NCBI GenBank assembly: GCA_017886875.1
Contig: JAGHIZ010000094.1
Location: 1-64,000 of the forward strand
Source: Butyricicoccus sp.
GTDB taxonomy: Bacteria; Bacillota; Clostridia; Oscillospirales; Butyricicoccaceae
Length of the DNA stretch: 64,000 nucleotides
Direction of reading: 5' to 3'
Shown here: in pieces, positions 25,368 to 34,071 of the stretch
Layout of the letters: every line of letters begins with the position of its first letter
Numbering within the stretch: the first letter of the stretch is position 1
Program-made: the position numbers and the translations under genes
Notes under the pieces: generated by a model
What the model saw: only the letters and a program-made list of their open reading frames with translations
What the model was told of the DNA's origin: nothing
The model's database searches: none

Positions 25368-25460
25368 TTTGTAAGTTCTCCTTTCAAATGGACTAAATAT
25401 CTTTTATTATTATACATCTATTATACCCATTTAAAAAGCGAAAAAATGTATTTTGTGTAT

Positions 25461-25488
25461 AAAAAAGCGGAACACATCAGTATTCCGC
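25461..25488 (-). terminator. Terminator of the DtxR-like gene
   Basis: GCGGAA and TTCCGC form a 6-bp stem with a 10-nt loop, followed by T6 on the minus strand. Confidence 0.75.
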
Positions 25489-25494
25489 AAAATA

Positions 25495-25854
25495 TTATTT
25501 AATATGAGCTTTTATTTTATCAAAAGTTTCCACACTTATAACATGCTCAATTCTGCAAGCGTCGGCTTGTGCAGTTTCTTCACTTACGCCCAAGCGGATA
25601 AGCCATTCTGTTAAAAGCTCATGACGCTCTAATATACGGTCAGCAATTTCCTTTCCTGCTTCTGTAAGGCTTAAAAGACCGTTTTCGTCCATTATAACAT
25701 ATCCATTTTCCCTTAGTAATCCCATAGCACGGCTTACACTGGGCTTTGAAAATTCCAAAAACTGTGCAACATCTATTGAGCGGCAAGAGCCTTTTTCATT
25801 TGTAATCATGAGTATAGCTTCCAGATAATTTTCTGCTGATTCCTGAATTTTCAA
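25495..25854 (-). CDS. DtxR/MntR-type metal-dependent regulator
   Basis: The protein has 119 residues with a TTG start at 25854, 7 nt after GGGAGGGTG. The longer ATG frame begins inside the ribosome binding site. The winged helix is visible (AENYLEAILMITNEKG, SIDVAQFLEFSKPSVSRAMGLLRENGYV). It is followed by a short metal-binding/dimerisation part with RHELLTEWLIRLGVSEETAQADACRIEH, in which the Cys, Glu and His ligands are conserved. It lacks the SH3-like third domain, like MntR and clostridial iron regulators. It probably senses Mn2+ or Fe2+. No transporter gene flanks it, so targets are unknown. Confidence 0.88.
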   Translation of the reverse strand: MKIQESAENYLEAILMITNEKGSCRSIDVAQFLEFSKPSVSRAMGLLRENGYVIMDENGLLSLTEAGKEIADRILERHELLTEWLIRLGVSEETAQADACRIEHVISVETFDKIKAHIK

Positions 25855-25959
25855 GAAAAAACACCCTCCCATTTATTAGCCCTAAACTATAAAGCCATGG
25901 GCATTTTTAATATATTTATTTTAACACAAACACAGGGTAAGCACAAGACAACCATAATA

Positions 25960-25990
25960 AAAGCGTGTTACCAACAAGGCAACACGCTTT
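25960..25990 (-). terminator. Terminator of the typA-ridA operon
   Basis: AAAGCGTGTT and AACACGCTTT pair over 10 bp, followed by TATTA with few T residues on the minus strand. The stem is strong and the T-run is weak. Confidence 0.6.
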
Positions 25991-25996
25991 TATATC

Positions 25997-26377
25997 TTAT
26001 GGTCTAACAGCTATAACTTCAACTTCTAGTTTTGCACCCTTTGGCAGTGCTGCCACTTGGAAACAAGAACGAGCTGGAGGATTTTCTGGGAAATACTTTC
26101 CATAAACCTCATTAAATGCAGCAAAATCAGCTAAATCAGCTAAAAAACAAGTTGTTTTTACAACGCAGTCCATACCAACACCAGCATAAGCTAAAACAGC
26201 CTTTAGGTTTTGCATTACCTGTTCTGCTTGCTCCTGAATAGTTGTACCAACAATTTCGCCAGTTGTTGGGTCTAGTGGGATTTGACCAGATGAATAAATA
26301 GTACCATTTACCTCAATAGCTTGAGAATATGGACCAATAGCAGCTGGTGCTAAATTTGTAGAAATTACTTTTTTCAT
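25997..26377 (-). CDS. ridA: RidA family reactive enamine/imine deaminase
   Basis: The protein has 126 residues. It starts after AAGGAGTGATAT. Family signatures are GPYSQAIEVNGTIYSSGQIPLDP, the QAEQVMQNLKAVLAYAG helix and the C-terminal PARSCFQVAALPKGAKLEVEVIA with the substrate-binding Arg. It hydrolyses 2-aminoacrylate and related intermediates released by PLP enzymes, protecting them from damage. It is 27 bp downstream of typA and probably cotranscribed. Confidence 0.95.
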   Translation of the reverse strand: MKKVISTNLAPAAIGPYSQAIEVNGTIYSSGQIPLDPTTGEIVGTTIQEQAEQVMQNLKAVLAYAGVGMDCVVKTTCFLADLADFAAFNEVYGKYFPENPPARSCFQVAALPKGAKLEVEVIAVRP

Positions 26378-26404
26378 TTTATATCACTCCTTAAAATTAA
26401 ACTC

Positions 26405-28222
26405 TTATCCCTTTGTTTTCTTCATACGCATTTGATTAGATAAAATCTTTTTACGAATACGCAGACTTTTTGGTGTAACTTCAAGCATTTCATCATCACC
26501 AATAAATTCAAGTGCAGATTCAATAGACATTTGACGAGGTGGAATTAAACGAAGTGCATCATCAGAGCCAGAAGCACGAGTGTTTGTAAGCTGTTTCTTT
26601 TTACAAACGTTTACAGCGATATCTTCACCTGTTGGAGTGCTGCCTACAATCATACCTTCATATACTTGAGTGCCTGCACCAATAAACAGTGTTCCACGTT
26701 CTTGAGCATTAAATAAACCATAAGTTACAGCTTCACCTGTTTCAAATGCAATTAAAGCACCAATAGAACGTTTTTGAATTTCGCCCTTATATGGCTGATA
26801 CTCATGGAATACAGTGTTCATAACACCCTCACCCTTTGTATCGGTTAGAAATTCACTACGATAACCAAATAAACCACGAGCAGGAATTAAAAATTCAACT
26901 CTCATACGGTCATCACCCTTAGGGCTCATAGTTACAAGCTCACCCTTACGAGAACCCATTTTCTCCATAACAGAACCAAGGGACTCCTGCGGAACGTCAG
27001 CAATCATACGTTCAATAGGTTCACATTTAACACCATCAATTTCCTTCATCATAGCTTTAGGTGCACCCACTTGGAATTCATAACCTTCACGGCGTAAGTT
27101 TTCAGTTAGGATTGAAAGGTGCATTTCACCACGACCAGCAACCTTAAATGAGTCGGTTGTATCGGTTTCTGTAACTCTCAAGGAAATATCACGCAGTAAT
27201 TCTTTAAATAAACGGTCACGAAGATGACGAGAAGTTACAAATTTACCTTCCTTACCAGCAAATGGAGAGTCATTTACAGAGAAATACATTTCAACAGTAG
27301 GTTCAGAGATTTTAACAAATGGCAAAGGCTCATTTGTACCAACAGCACATAATGTTTCGCCAATAGTGATGTTTTCAATACCAGAGAAACAAACAATGTC
27401 ACCCGCTTTCATTTCATCAACAGGTGTACGAACTAAGCCTTCTATTGCATAAAGAGAAACTATTTTTGAATTATAAGGCTTAATACTTTGGTGATAGTCA
27501 CAAACAGTAACTTGTTGACCTACCTTCAAACTCCCACGCTCAATTCTACCGATACCAATTCTGCCCACATATTCATTATAATCAATAGATGAAACTAACA
27601 TTTGAGTTTCACCTTCCATATCAACATCAGGACCTGGGATATGAGAAAGAATATTTTCAAATAATGGAACAAGGTCTTCACCTTGAACATCTGGTGACAT
27701 AGAAGCTGTGCCATCACGACCAGAGCAATAAATAATAGGGCTGTCAAGCTGTTCATCAGTTGCATCTAGTGTTAAAAGCAGCTCTAATACTTCATCGCCT
27801 ACTTCATCAAGTCTTGCATCTGGTCTATCAATTTTATTTACAACAATAATAATTTTATGACCGAACTCTAAAGCCTTTTGAAGTACAAAACGTGTTTGAG
27901 GCATAGGACCTTCTGCTGCATCAACAAGCAGAATAACACCATCAACCATTTTTAAAATACGTTCTACCTCACCAGAGAAATCGGCATGTCCTGGGGTATC
28001 GACAATATTAATTTTAGTATCCTTGTAGTGCAAAGATGTGTTTTTAGCGAGGATAGTGATACCACGTTCACGTTCAATATCATTTGAATCCATAACACGT
28101 TCTTCAACTACTTGGTTTTCTCTAAATGTACCTGCTTGTTTTAGCATCTGGTCAACCAAAGTTGTTTTACCATGGTCAACGTGAGCAATAATAGCAATAT
28201 TTCTTAAATCGTTTCTAATCAT
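26405..28222 (-). CDS. typA: Translational GTPase TypA/BipA
   Basis: The protein has 605 residues. It starts after TAGGAGGACAC. The GTPase motifs are [17 protein letters not shown], the switch region [27 protein letters not shown] and [13 protein letters not shown]-like domains II, III and V follow, then the BipA-specific C-terminal domain ending in a Lys/Arg-rich tail. It binds ribosomes, helps 50S assembly at low temperature or stress and modulates translation. It is the first gene of a typA-ridA unit. Confidence 0.97.
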   Translation of the reverse strand: MIRNDLRNIAIIAHVDHGKTTLVDQMLKQAGTFRENQVVEERVMDSNDIERERGITILAKNTSLHYKDTKINIVDTPGHADFSGEVERILKMVDGVILLVDAAEGPMPQTRFVLQKALEFGHKIIIVVNKIDRPDARLDEVGDEVLELLLTLDATDEQLDSPIIYCSGRDGTASMSPDVQGEDLVPLFENILSHIPGPDVDMEGETQMLVSSIDYNEYVGRIGIGRIERGSLKVGQQVTVCDYHQSIKPYNSKIVSLYAIEGLVRTPVDEMKAGDIVCFSGIENITIGETLCAVGTNEPLPFVKISEPTVEMYFSVNDSPFAGKEGKFVTSRHLRDRLFKELLRDISLRVTETDTTDSFKVAGRGEMHLSILTENLRREGYEFQVGAPKAMMKEIDGVKCEPIERMIADVPQESLGSVMEKMGSRKGELVTMSPKGDDRMRVEFLIPARGLFGYRSEFLTDTKGEGVMNTVFHEYQPYKGEIQKRSIGALIAFETGEAVTYGLFNAQERGTLFIGAGTQVYEGMIVGSTPTGEDIAVNVCKKKQLTNTRASGSDDALRLIPPRQMSIESALEFIGDDEMLEVTPKSLRIRKKILSNQMRMKKTKG

Positions 28223-28265
28223 GTGTCCTCCTATTAACGCAATTACAACTTTTTATTCGTATTTT

Positions 28266-28294
28266 ATTATATCTTGTGTTTAATATTATTTCCA
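28266..28294 (-). promoter_or_regulatory. Probable typA promoter
   Basis: TATAAT (28266-28271, minus strand) is 17 bp from a weak TGGAAA -35 at 28289-28294. Confidence 0.45.
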
Positions 28295-28372
28295 TATACT
28301 TATGTACAGAATTTTGATAAAAGACCGCAAAAAAAAACTGTTAGATTTTTAGTTTTTTTTTCAAAAAAATAC

Positions 28373-28401
28373 TTGACTTTTATTTTACATTTAGATATAA
28401 T
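28373..28401 (+). promoter_or_regulatory. Promoter of tRNA-Gln(CTG)
   Basis: TTGACT (28373-28378), a 17-bp spacer and TATAAT (28396-28401). Confidence 0.85.
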
Positions 28402-28431
28402 AATCTCTGTCAGTTAGACAACTGAATATTT

Positions 28432-28505
28432 AGCCGAATTGTGTAAAGGTAGCACGACAGACTCTGACTCTGTTTGTGAGGGTTCGAATCCTTCTTCGGC
28501 TGCCA
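28432..28505 (+). tRNA. tRNA-Gln(CTG)
   Basis: Acceptor AGCCGAA/TTCGGCT, anticodon arm ACAGA-CTCTGAC-TCTGT with anticodon CTG, T-loop GGTTCGAATCC and encoded CCA. It is a single-gene unit with its own promoter and terminator, complementing the TTG isoacceptor at 19444. Confidence 0.93.
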
Positions 28506-28510
28506 CTAAG

Positions 28511-28537
28511 CCTGATACATTATATCAGGTTTTTTTA
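28511..28537 (+). terminator. Terminator of tRNA-Gln(CTG)
   Basis: CCTGATA and TATCAGG form a 7-bp stem followed by T7. Confidence 0.88.
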
Positions 28538-28550
28538 TGCTTAAATTTTA

Positions 28551-28581
28551 AAATGCAGCCGAATTTTTCTCAGCTGCATTT
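28551..28581 (-). terminator. Terminator of the tcdA-vanZ-tyrA-xre operon
   Basis: AAATGCAGC and GCTGCATTT pair over 9 bp around a 13-nt loop. The T-run on the minus strand is short. Confidence 0.6.
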
Positions 28582-28582
28582 T

Positions 28583-28948
28583 TTATATATTCTGTTTTAT
28601 AGCAAGCTCTGCACCTAGTTTTATACCTTTTATTATGCTTTCTATATCATCTACTGAAAGAGGCTCACCATGAAACTGTAAACCACGTTTTTGACGCATA
28701 GCTTTAAAAAAATCCTCAAGCATTTCATCAAGTTCTATTAACTCCTGCTCTGAGCTATCCGATAAAAGCCAATCTAATTTTACATCAAATAATTTTGATA
28801 TTTTAATAAGTAAATCATAAGGCGGTTCACGTCTGCCCTGTTCATACATACCAACAGCACTTTGAGAGATTTCAAGTTTTTTTGCAAGTTCGCCCTGTGT
28901 CATTTGCAACCCACATCTAAGCATACGAATACGCTGCCCTAACATCAT
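28583..28948 (-). CDS. XRE-family helix-turn-helix regulator
   Basis: The protein has 121 residues. The N-terminal HTH_3 domain is clear: IRMLRCGLQMTQGELAKKLE, ISQSAVGMYEQGRREPPYDL and IKISKLFDVKLDWLL. The C-terminal 50 residues are acidic and then helical, with no known domain. It begins 5 bp after tyrA ends, without a strong ribosome binding site, so translation may be coupled. It is the last gene of the tcdA-vanZ-tyrA operon. Whether it regulates that operon is not known. Confidence 0.88.
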   Translation of the reverse strand: MMLGQRIRMLRCGLQMTQGELAKKLEISQSAVGMYEQGRREPPYDLLIKISKLFDVKLDWLLSDSSEQELIELDEMLEDFFKAMRQKRGLQFHGEPLSVDDIESIIKGIKLGAELAIKQNI

Positions 28949-28953
28949 TTTTA

Positions 28954-29790
28954 TTAACCTATGCTTTCCTTGCGTTCTCTACCCTCACGAAGCAAAGTGC
29001 AAAGACGTTCTTCTTCATCATTTGCAATGGCATCACGATATTCTGTTAAATGCAATATAATTTCATCTATTTCTTTAACCAGTGGTTCTTTATTTTTTAA
29101 AAATAACTCAGTCCACATATTTTCATTTAATTTTGCAACTCTGGTTAAATCCTTGTAACTTCCCGCTGAATAACCATTATGTCTAAGTGCTTCAGGACTT
29201 TTAATATAAGCACTTGAAACCACATGAGCAAGCTGAGAAGTAAAAGCAATCATAGCGTCATGCTGTTCAGGTGAGCAGCGTACAACTTGACCAAAACCCA
29301 AAGCATTAAAAAAGCCGTCCATCTCATCTACCGCCCATAAAGGACTAGAAGCGTTAGGAACTAAAATCATACTTGCATCTTGAAAAAGGTCAGCATCAGC
29401 AAAAGCATAACCTGAAAACTCTTTACCAGCCATAGGGTGACCACCGATAAAATGCACACCAGCTTTTTTAGCAGGTTCAGTTAGTTTTTCATCAAGGTAT
29501 TTTTTTACACCTACTAAATCTACTATAATAGCACCTTTTTTCATTTTAGGCATTTTTTCAATAAGAAAATCAACAGTTGCCTGTGGATAAAGGCTAATAA
29601 TCATAATATCAGCTTCAGCTATTATATTATCATCAGCAATACCATCTAATGTGCCGTCAGCTAATGCTCTTTCAGCTACCGAGCGGGTACGGTTATAACC
29701 GTAAACCTCATTATCAGTATATTTATGGATAGCCATAGCCATTGAGCCGCCCATAAGACCTAAACCAACGATTACTACCTTTTTTTTCAT
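28954..29790 (-). CDS. tyrA: Prephenate dehydrogenase
   Basis: The protein has 278 residues. The start ATG at 29790 overlaps the stop of the vanZ-like gene (ATGA) and follows AAGGGGC. The NAD-binding motif is VVIVGLGLMGGSMA. Catalytic and substrate regions are GGHPMAGKEFSGYAFADADLF, with the conserved His, and AFTSQLAHVVSSAY. It oxidises prephenate to 4-hydroxyphenylpyruvate for tyrosine biosynthesis. No ACT domain is present, so feedback by tyrosine through ACT is not expected. The neighbours are not aromatic pathway genes. Confidence 0.92.
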   Translation of the reverse strand: MKKKVVIVGLGLMGGSMAMAIHKYTDNEVYGYNRTRSVAERALADGTLDGIADDNIIAEADIMIISLYPQATVDFLIEKMPKMKKGAIIVDLVGVKKYLDEKLTEPAKKAGVHFIGGHPMAGKEFSGYAFADADLFQDASMILVPNASSPLWAVDEMDGFFNALGFGQVVRCSPEQHDAMIAFTSQLAHVVSSAYIKSPEALRHNGYSAGSYKDLTRVAKLNENMWTELFLKNKEPLVKEIDEIILHLTEYRDAIANDEEERLCTLLREGRERKESIG

Positions 29791-30407
29791 TTCCAACGCC
29801 CCTTATACTTCATGATAATACGCCATGGCAATAATATAATCCATATAGCCATAGCACCAAATACATTTAATATTAAATCATCTACATCACAGCTACCTGT
29901 TCTAGTAAAGTATTGTACACCTTCAACGGTTGAAACCATAATAAAAATAGTTAAAAAGAACAATAAAAAATTATGTTCTGCTTTAAAAAGAGCAGGTAAA
30001 AAGATTGCCATAGGTGCAAAAGCTGCAATATTTCCTATCAAATTTATAATAACAAGTTCTTTTGTTATATTTCCGAGTTTATAAGCGGTTAAATAGTTTC
30101 GTATTGTATAAAAAGGCTTTAAATTTATACCACCAAGTGCAGCATCTCTGCCGAAACCTATATCAAAAAACAGTAAATTTGCAAGCACCCAAAGATAATA
30201 TAAAAACATTATCCAAAGCCAAATTCTTTTATTTACTGAACTTGCAAATGGATTTATTGAAACTGTAAGCAAAACTATAAAAATAGCAGCTAAAACAAGT
30301 TTTATTTGAGGTTCTATTATAAATTTACCGCTATGTTCAAGATATATATTGATACCAAGAAAAGCTACACAAAGAATACGAAAAAACCAAATAACAGGAT
30401 TTTTCAA
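29787..30407 (-). CDS. VanZ-like membrane protein
   Basis: The protein has 206 residues with about five to six membrane helices and the family segment LGGINLKPFYTIRNY, then FAPMAIFLPALF and FTRTGSCDVDDLILNVFGAM. Proteins with this domain are common in Firmicutes and mostly uncharacterised. VanZ itself gives modest teicoplanin resistance by an unclear mechanism. With no van genes nearby it should not be read as a resistance gene. It lies between tcdA and tyrA in one operon. Confidence 0.82.
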   Translation of the reverse strand: MKNPVIWFFRILCVAFLGINIYLEHSGKFIIEPQIKLVLAAIFIVLLTVSINPFASSVNKRIWLWIMFLYYLWVLANLLFFDIGFGRDAALGGINLKPFYTIRNYLTAYKLGNITKELVIINLIGNIAAFAPMAIFLPALFKAEHNFLLFFLTIFIMVSTVEGVQYFTRTGSCDVDDLILNVFGAMAIWIILLPWRIIMKYKGRWK

Positions 30408-30425
30408 AAAATCAGCTCACAATCA

Positions 30426-31148
30426 TTATTTAATTAAATCTTTTATAACCTCACCAGCAATAATCATACCTGCAACCGGAGGAACAAAAGATATACTAGC
30501 GGGTACAAGTCTACCAGCAGTGCCTTTTTTATCTTCTAAGCAGTTTTGATAACGCTCTTTAGGTATTTTTTGAGGTTCTTCTTTTGAATATACAACTTTT
30601 AGTTTTTTTACACCTCGGTTTTTAAGCTCCTTTCTTATAACTCTAGCAAGCGGGCAAACCGAAGTTTTATAAATATCTGTTACTTCAAACTGAGTAGGGT
30701 CAAGTTTATTGCCTGTACCCATACTTGAAATTATATTAACACCTTGTTTATAACATTTTTCTATCATAAAAAGTTTAGCAGATACAGTATCTATTGCATC
30801 TATTATATAATCAAATTTAGTAAAATCAAAATCACTTTGTTCTGTTAGAAAAAGCTGTAAAGCTGTTACATTGCAATTTGGGTTTATATCTTTTATTCTA
30901 TTCGCCATAGCCTCAGCTTTTGGCATACCAGTAGTAGAATTAAGAGCTATAATCTGTCGGTTTCTATTGGTTATAGAAATAGTATCACCATCTATTAAAG
31001 TAAGATTTTCTATACCACTTCTAGCTAGAGCTTCACAGCAAGCTGAACCAACTCCACCAACACCAAAAACCGCTACTTTAGCATTTTTTAATTTATCCAT
31101 AGCCTCACTGCCCAAAAGCAGTTCAGTTCTTGAAAATTCTTTAAGCAT
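30426..31148 (-). CDS. tcdA: tRNA threonylcarbamoyladenosine dehydratase (TcdA/CsdL type)
   Basis: The protein has 240 residues. It starts after TAGGAGGGAAT. It has a ThiF/E1-like Rossmann domain with VAVFGVGGVGSACCEALARSG, LTLIDGDTISITNRNRQ and DYIIDAIDTVSAK. The middle segment (KTSVCPLARVIRKELKNRG) and C-terminal PASISFVPPVAGMIIAGEV match TcdA. TcdA makes the cyclic form of t6A37 in ANN-decoding tRNAs using ATP. It is the first gene of the operon leading to vanZ-like, tyrA and xre. Confidence 0.92.
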   Translation of the reverse strand: MLKEFSRTELLLGSEAMDKLKNAKVAVFGVGGVGSACCEALARSGIENLTLIDGDTISITNRNRQIIALNSTTGMPKAEAMANRIKDINPNCNVTALQLFLTEQSDFDFTKFDYIIDAIDTVSAKLFMIEKCYKQGVNIISSMGTGNKLDPTQFEVTDIYKTSVCPLARVIRKELKNRGVKKLKVVYSKEEPQKIPKERYQNCLEDKKGTAGRLVPASISFVPPVAGMIIAGEVIKDLIK

Positions 31149-31295
31149 TATTCCCTCCTATTGATTACAAAATGTTGTTTTTAGTGTAACATATTGCAAA
31201 TATATTGTAAAGCCAACTGTTTTTATATGTCTTAAAACCTTGTGTTTATACAACTTTTATGATATGATTATCGTGTATTTATGGGAGGATTATGC

Positions 31296-31721
31296 ATGAA
31301 AGTTTCCACAAAAGGACGATATGCACTCAGACTTATGATTGACCTTGCGGAACATGACCACGGGAGTTTCATTCCGCTAAAGGAAATTTCTGCTCGTCAA
31401 GGCATATCCATAAAATATCTTGAACAAATTGTAAATCAGCTTAGCCGTTCAGGGCTTTTACGCTCTGTTCGTGGTGCACAAGGTGGCTATCGCCTTGCAA
31501 AGCCTGCAAAGGCTTACACTGCTGGTGAAATTCTGCGTGTTACTGAAGGTGGACTTGCACCTATTGCATGTCTTGAAAAAAATGCCGCAGTATGCCCTAG
31601 AAATGATACCTGTTCTACTCTGCCATTTTGGAATGGTTTTGCACAGGCTATAAATAATTATGTTGATAATATAACCTTAGAAGATTTGGTAAATCAACAT
31701 CGAGATATTATAAAAAAGTAA
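31296..31721 (+). CDS. Rrf2-family transcriptional regulator (IscR-like)
   Basis: The protein has 141 residues. The ATG at 31296 follows GGGAGG. The upstream in-frame ATG at 31281 lies within that site. The winged helix MKVSTKGRYALRLMIDLAEH, ISIKYLEQIVNQLSRSGLLRSVRGAQGGYRLAKP is typical. Three cysteines (CLEKNAAVC, then CPRNDTC) could hold an [Fe-S] cluster, with spacing C-x7-C-x5-C rather than the C-x5-C-x5-C of IscR. It is probably an iron-sulfur or redox sensor. pyrE follows 27 bp downstream, which is an unusual partner; the regulatory targets are unknown. Confidence 0.9.
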   Translation: MKVSTKGRYALRLMIDLAEHDHGSFIPLKEISARQGISIKYLEQIVNQLSRSGLLRSVRGAQGGYRLAKPAKAYTAGEILRVTEGGLAPIACLEKNAAVCPRNDTCSTLPFWNGFAQAINNYVDNITLEDLVNQHRDIIKK

Positions 31722-31748
31722 TAATTTTATTGTAAAGGATTGAATATA

Positions 31749-32417
31749 ATGCTTTCTGCTCAGAAAAAAGAATTTATTGAATTTATGATGAGTGCTGATG
31801 TGCTGCGTTTTGGTAGCTTTGTTACAAAGTCCGGCAGACAAACACCATACTTTGTAAATACAGGCAACTATAAAACAGGTTTGCAAAACTCACGTCTAGG
31901 CGAATTTTATGCAGCGGCTATTAAAGAAGCAATCGGTGATAATTTTGATGCAATGTTCGGCCCTGCATATAAAGGTATACCACTTGCAACTTCAACATCT
32001 GGTGCATTAGCTCGCAACTTTGGCATTGATAAGCCATTCTTCTTTAATCGTAAAGAAGTTAAAGACCATGGCGAAGGCGGTAGCATTGTAGGCTATAAGC
32101 CACAGGACGGCGATAGAGTTATTATTATTGAAGATGTTATCACCGCTGGTACAGCTATTCGTGAAACTATGCCTGTACTTACTGGCTGTGCAGATGTAAA
32201 AGTAACAGATATGTTTATCTCTGTAAACCGCTGTGAAGTAGGTCAAACCGCTGGCAAAACTGCTGTTATGGAAGTTGGCGAAGAATTTGGTATTAAAGTG
32301 CATTCTTTAATCACAGTACGTGATATTTATGAATATCTAAAGGAACAAGGCACTTATGCTGATATTCTTCCACAGATGGAAGCATATATGGCTCAGTATT
32401 GCGTATTTGAAGATTAA
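31749..32417 (+). CDS. pyrE: Orotate phosphoribosyltransferase
   Basis: The protein has 222 residues from ATG 31749, which follows AAAGGA. It transfers PRPP ribose phosphate to orotate, giving OMP in pyrimidine synthesis. Motifs are FVTKSGRQTPYFVNTGNYKT, FGPAYKGIPLATSTSGALA, FFFNRKEVKDHGEGG and the PRPP loop VIIIEDVITAGTAIRE. The other pyr genes are not in this window. It probably shares a transcript with the Rrf2 regulator. Confidence 0.96.
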   Translation: MLSAQKKEFIEFMMSADVLRFGSFVTKSGRQTPYFVNTGNYKTGLQNSRLGEFYAAAIKEAIGDNFDAMFGPAYKGIPLATSTSGALARNFGIDKPFFFNRKEVKDHGEGGSIVGYKPQDGDRVIIIEDVITAGTAIRETMPVLTGCADVKVTDMFISVNRCEVGQTAGKTAVMEVGEEFGIKVHSLITVRDIYEYLKEQGTYADILPQMEAYMAQYCVFED

Positions 32418-32426
32418 TGATTTTAA

Positions 32427-32458
32427 AAATCCATCTTTATAAAAAGATGGATTTTTTA
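32427..32458. terminator. Bidirectional terminator
   Basis: AAATCCATCTTT and AAAGATGGATTT form a 12-bp stem between pyrE and the convergent membrane gene, followed by T-rich sequence. Confidence 0.85.
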
Positions 32459-33205
32459 TTTTATAATTGGAAGCATTAAAATATATAAAATTGGCTGATG
32501 AACTAGATATATAATCAAACTATTCTGACCTATAAAAGCAAGAGATTTAATATTTATATCTTTTTTAATATTAAAATTTAATTTGGATAAATAATATCCC
32601 GCTAGAAATAAAAATAAATATGGAAAAATAGGAAAATAATCAGCCGAACTAAAATCTGGAGATAATAGCCCTAAAAGTGATAACCAATATGAAACATACC
32701 AACCTTTTGGAAGATATAAACCAAATCCAAAAAATCCTAAATATCCATTAGGAATATTATATGTAATAATAAATAACAAAATGCATATACAAAGTCCTAT
32801 TGAGCTTGGTATTTGATTTATAAAATTTTTAATTAACATAAAAATTATAAAACATAATGTCATACAATGAAGTATGCCAAAAACAATTAATGTTTTATCT
32901 CCAGTTATAGAGGTAACTAAGGTTATTGACATAGCACATATAGCAAGAATAATTGTATGTTTTAAAATACGTGAAGAAAATCTTATGCAAAAGCCTGCTA
33001 ATAAAAGAAATGTACCACATATTGAAAACTGCCAAAATGAAGCTAAGTTTGTATGATACCAATTTAACTTTATATCAGTTAAGTTATCAATATTCCAACA
33101 CAAATGATATAAAATCATATTTACAACCGCAAAACCACGAATTGTATCTATAAATAGATAACGTGGTTTTGTTTGTGACACACGCTCAAGGGTTACAGAA
33201 GACAA
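32456..33205 (-). CDS. DUF1624 / heparan-alpha-glucosaminide N-acetyltransferase-like membrane protein
   Basis: The protein has 249 residues from a probable TTG start at 33205, 9 nt after AAGGAA. About seven membrane helices are seen. The N-terminal signature LFIDTIRGFAVVNMILYHLCW contains the conserved Arg and His of the family, and the C terminus has SLIIYLVHQPILY as in acyltransferase-3-like proteins. It may transfer acetyl groups across the membrane to cell-surface sugars. The substrate is unknown. It is monocistronic and convergent with pyrE. Confidence 0.75.
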   Translation of the reverse strand: MSSVTLERVSQTKPRYLFIDTIRGFAVVNMILYHLCWNIDNLTDIKLNWYHTNLASFWQFSICGTFLLLAGFCIRFSSRILKHTIILAICAMSITLVTSITGDKTLIVFGILHCMTLCFIIFMLIKNFINQIPSSIGLCICILLFIITYNIPNGYLGFFGFGLYLPKGWYVSYWLSLLGLLSPDFSSADYFPIFPYLFLFLAGYYLSKLNFNIKKDINIKSLAFIGQNSLIIYLVHQPILYILMLPIIK

Positions 33206-33264
33206 ATTTCATCATTCCTTAAAACCAAGTTTTTACAATATTATATCATAAGTTTAGCATAACA

Positions 33265-33302
33265 AAATCCCCTTTCACATACTATTTACAGAAAGGGGAT
33301 TT
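33265..33302 (-). terminator. Terminator of the nrd operon
   Basis: AAATCCCCTTTC and GAAAGGGGATTT form a 12-bp stem with a 14-nt loop. A TTTTG tail follows on the minus strand. Confidence 0.75.
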
Positions 33303-33313
33303 ATTTTTTATGA

Positions 33314-33823
33314 TTACTTATATTGTTCTGCCCAAACAGGCTGAGCCTCCATAAGAGATTTTTGAATATCTAATATACGTTGATTGCTGCTACCTCTAAA
33401 TTTAAGGTCAAGGCTTTTTTTATCTTGTTCAAATTTGCCATCAACTAATAAATCCAGTTTAGAAAGCAGTAAATTTGTATACTTATCATTTTTATTTATA
33501 AGTTCTTCAAAAGTATAACCGGTGTAACACATCAAATGTTTACCCATTTGTTTTAAATGGTTAGCTAAATTGTATAATGCTTCTGCTTGACAAAAAGGTT
33601 CACCACCTGAAAAAGTCACACCTGATATATAAGGCATATCTTTTAGTGTAGTTATAATTTCATCTATAGAGATTTCTTTTCCGCCTTTAAAGTCATGTGT
33701 TTGTGGGTTATGGCAACCAAGACAGTTATGCGGACAGCCTTGCACGAAAATTGTAAATCTTATAGAAGGACCATCTACTATAGACTCCTTGACTATACCT
33801 GCAATATTAAGAGTTGTTTTCAT
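33314..33823 (-). CDS. nrdG: Anaerobic ribonucleotide reductase activating protein
   Basis: The protein has 169 residues. It is a radical SAM activase: the cluster motif lies in FVQGCPHNCLGCHNP (CxxxCxxC), and VTFSGGEPFCQAEAL is the SAM-binding GGE motif. It generates the glycyl radical on NrdD anaerobically. It is the third gene of the operon and starts only 2 bp after the small glycyl-radical ORF. That arrangement suggests co-synthesis of activase and its target peptide. Confidence 0.95.
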   Translation of the reverse strand: MKTTLNIAGIVKESIVDGPSIRFTIFVQGCPHNCLGCHNPQTHDFKGGKEISIDEIITTLKDMPYISGVTFSGGEPFCQAEALYNLANHLKQMGKHLMCYTGYTFEELINKNDKYTNLLLSKLDLLVDGKFEQDKKSLDLKFRGSSNQRILDIQKSLMEAQPVWAEQYK

Positions 33824-33825
33824 CT

Positions 33826-34026
33826 TTAAGCTGAACGGCTATCTGTTAGAGAACAATCACATGCATCATGTTTTACTCTGTCATGTTCTTCAGCACGTTT
33901 GCCATTGTTAAATCTATCTAAAGTACCCACTAAATAACCTGTTATACGACGAATTCTTTCAAATCCTACGCCTTCGCCAACAACTTCAACGCCATTTACT
34001 TCGGTTACTTGATACTTCTTTGCCAT
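33826..34026 (-). CDS. Separate glycyl-radical segment of class III ribonucleotide reductase
   Basis: The protein has 66 residues and its own ribosome binding site (AAGGAAGAG). Residues 22-53 (FERIRRITGYLVGTLDRF, then NNGKRAEEHDRVKH) align with the C-terminal glycyl-radical tail of single-chain NrdD. The E. coli tail has RRVCGYLG followed by a RxFNxGKxxE...RVKH pattern. The radical residue here would be Gly30. The first 20 residues are unrelated and the last 13 contain CDC. It is in the same reading frame as the larger nrdD gene, 45 bp downstream, separated by a TAG and a TAA. The catalytic barrel and the radical site thus appear to be two polypeptides. Confidence 0.8.
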   Translation of the reverse strand: MAKKYQVTEVNGVEVVGEGVGFERIRRITGYLVGTLDRFNNGKRAEEHDRVKHDACDCSLTDSRSA

Positions 34027-34071
34027 TTTACATCTCTTCCTTTCTTATAAAAAACGGTTATCAACAGGATA

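Noticed and set aside
29787-30407. Glycopeptide resistance gene vanZ
   Set aside because: Only the domain is shared. No van operon genes are near, and the gene sits between tcdA and tyrA.
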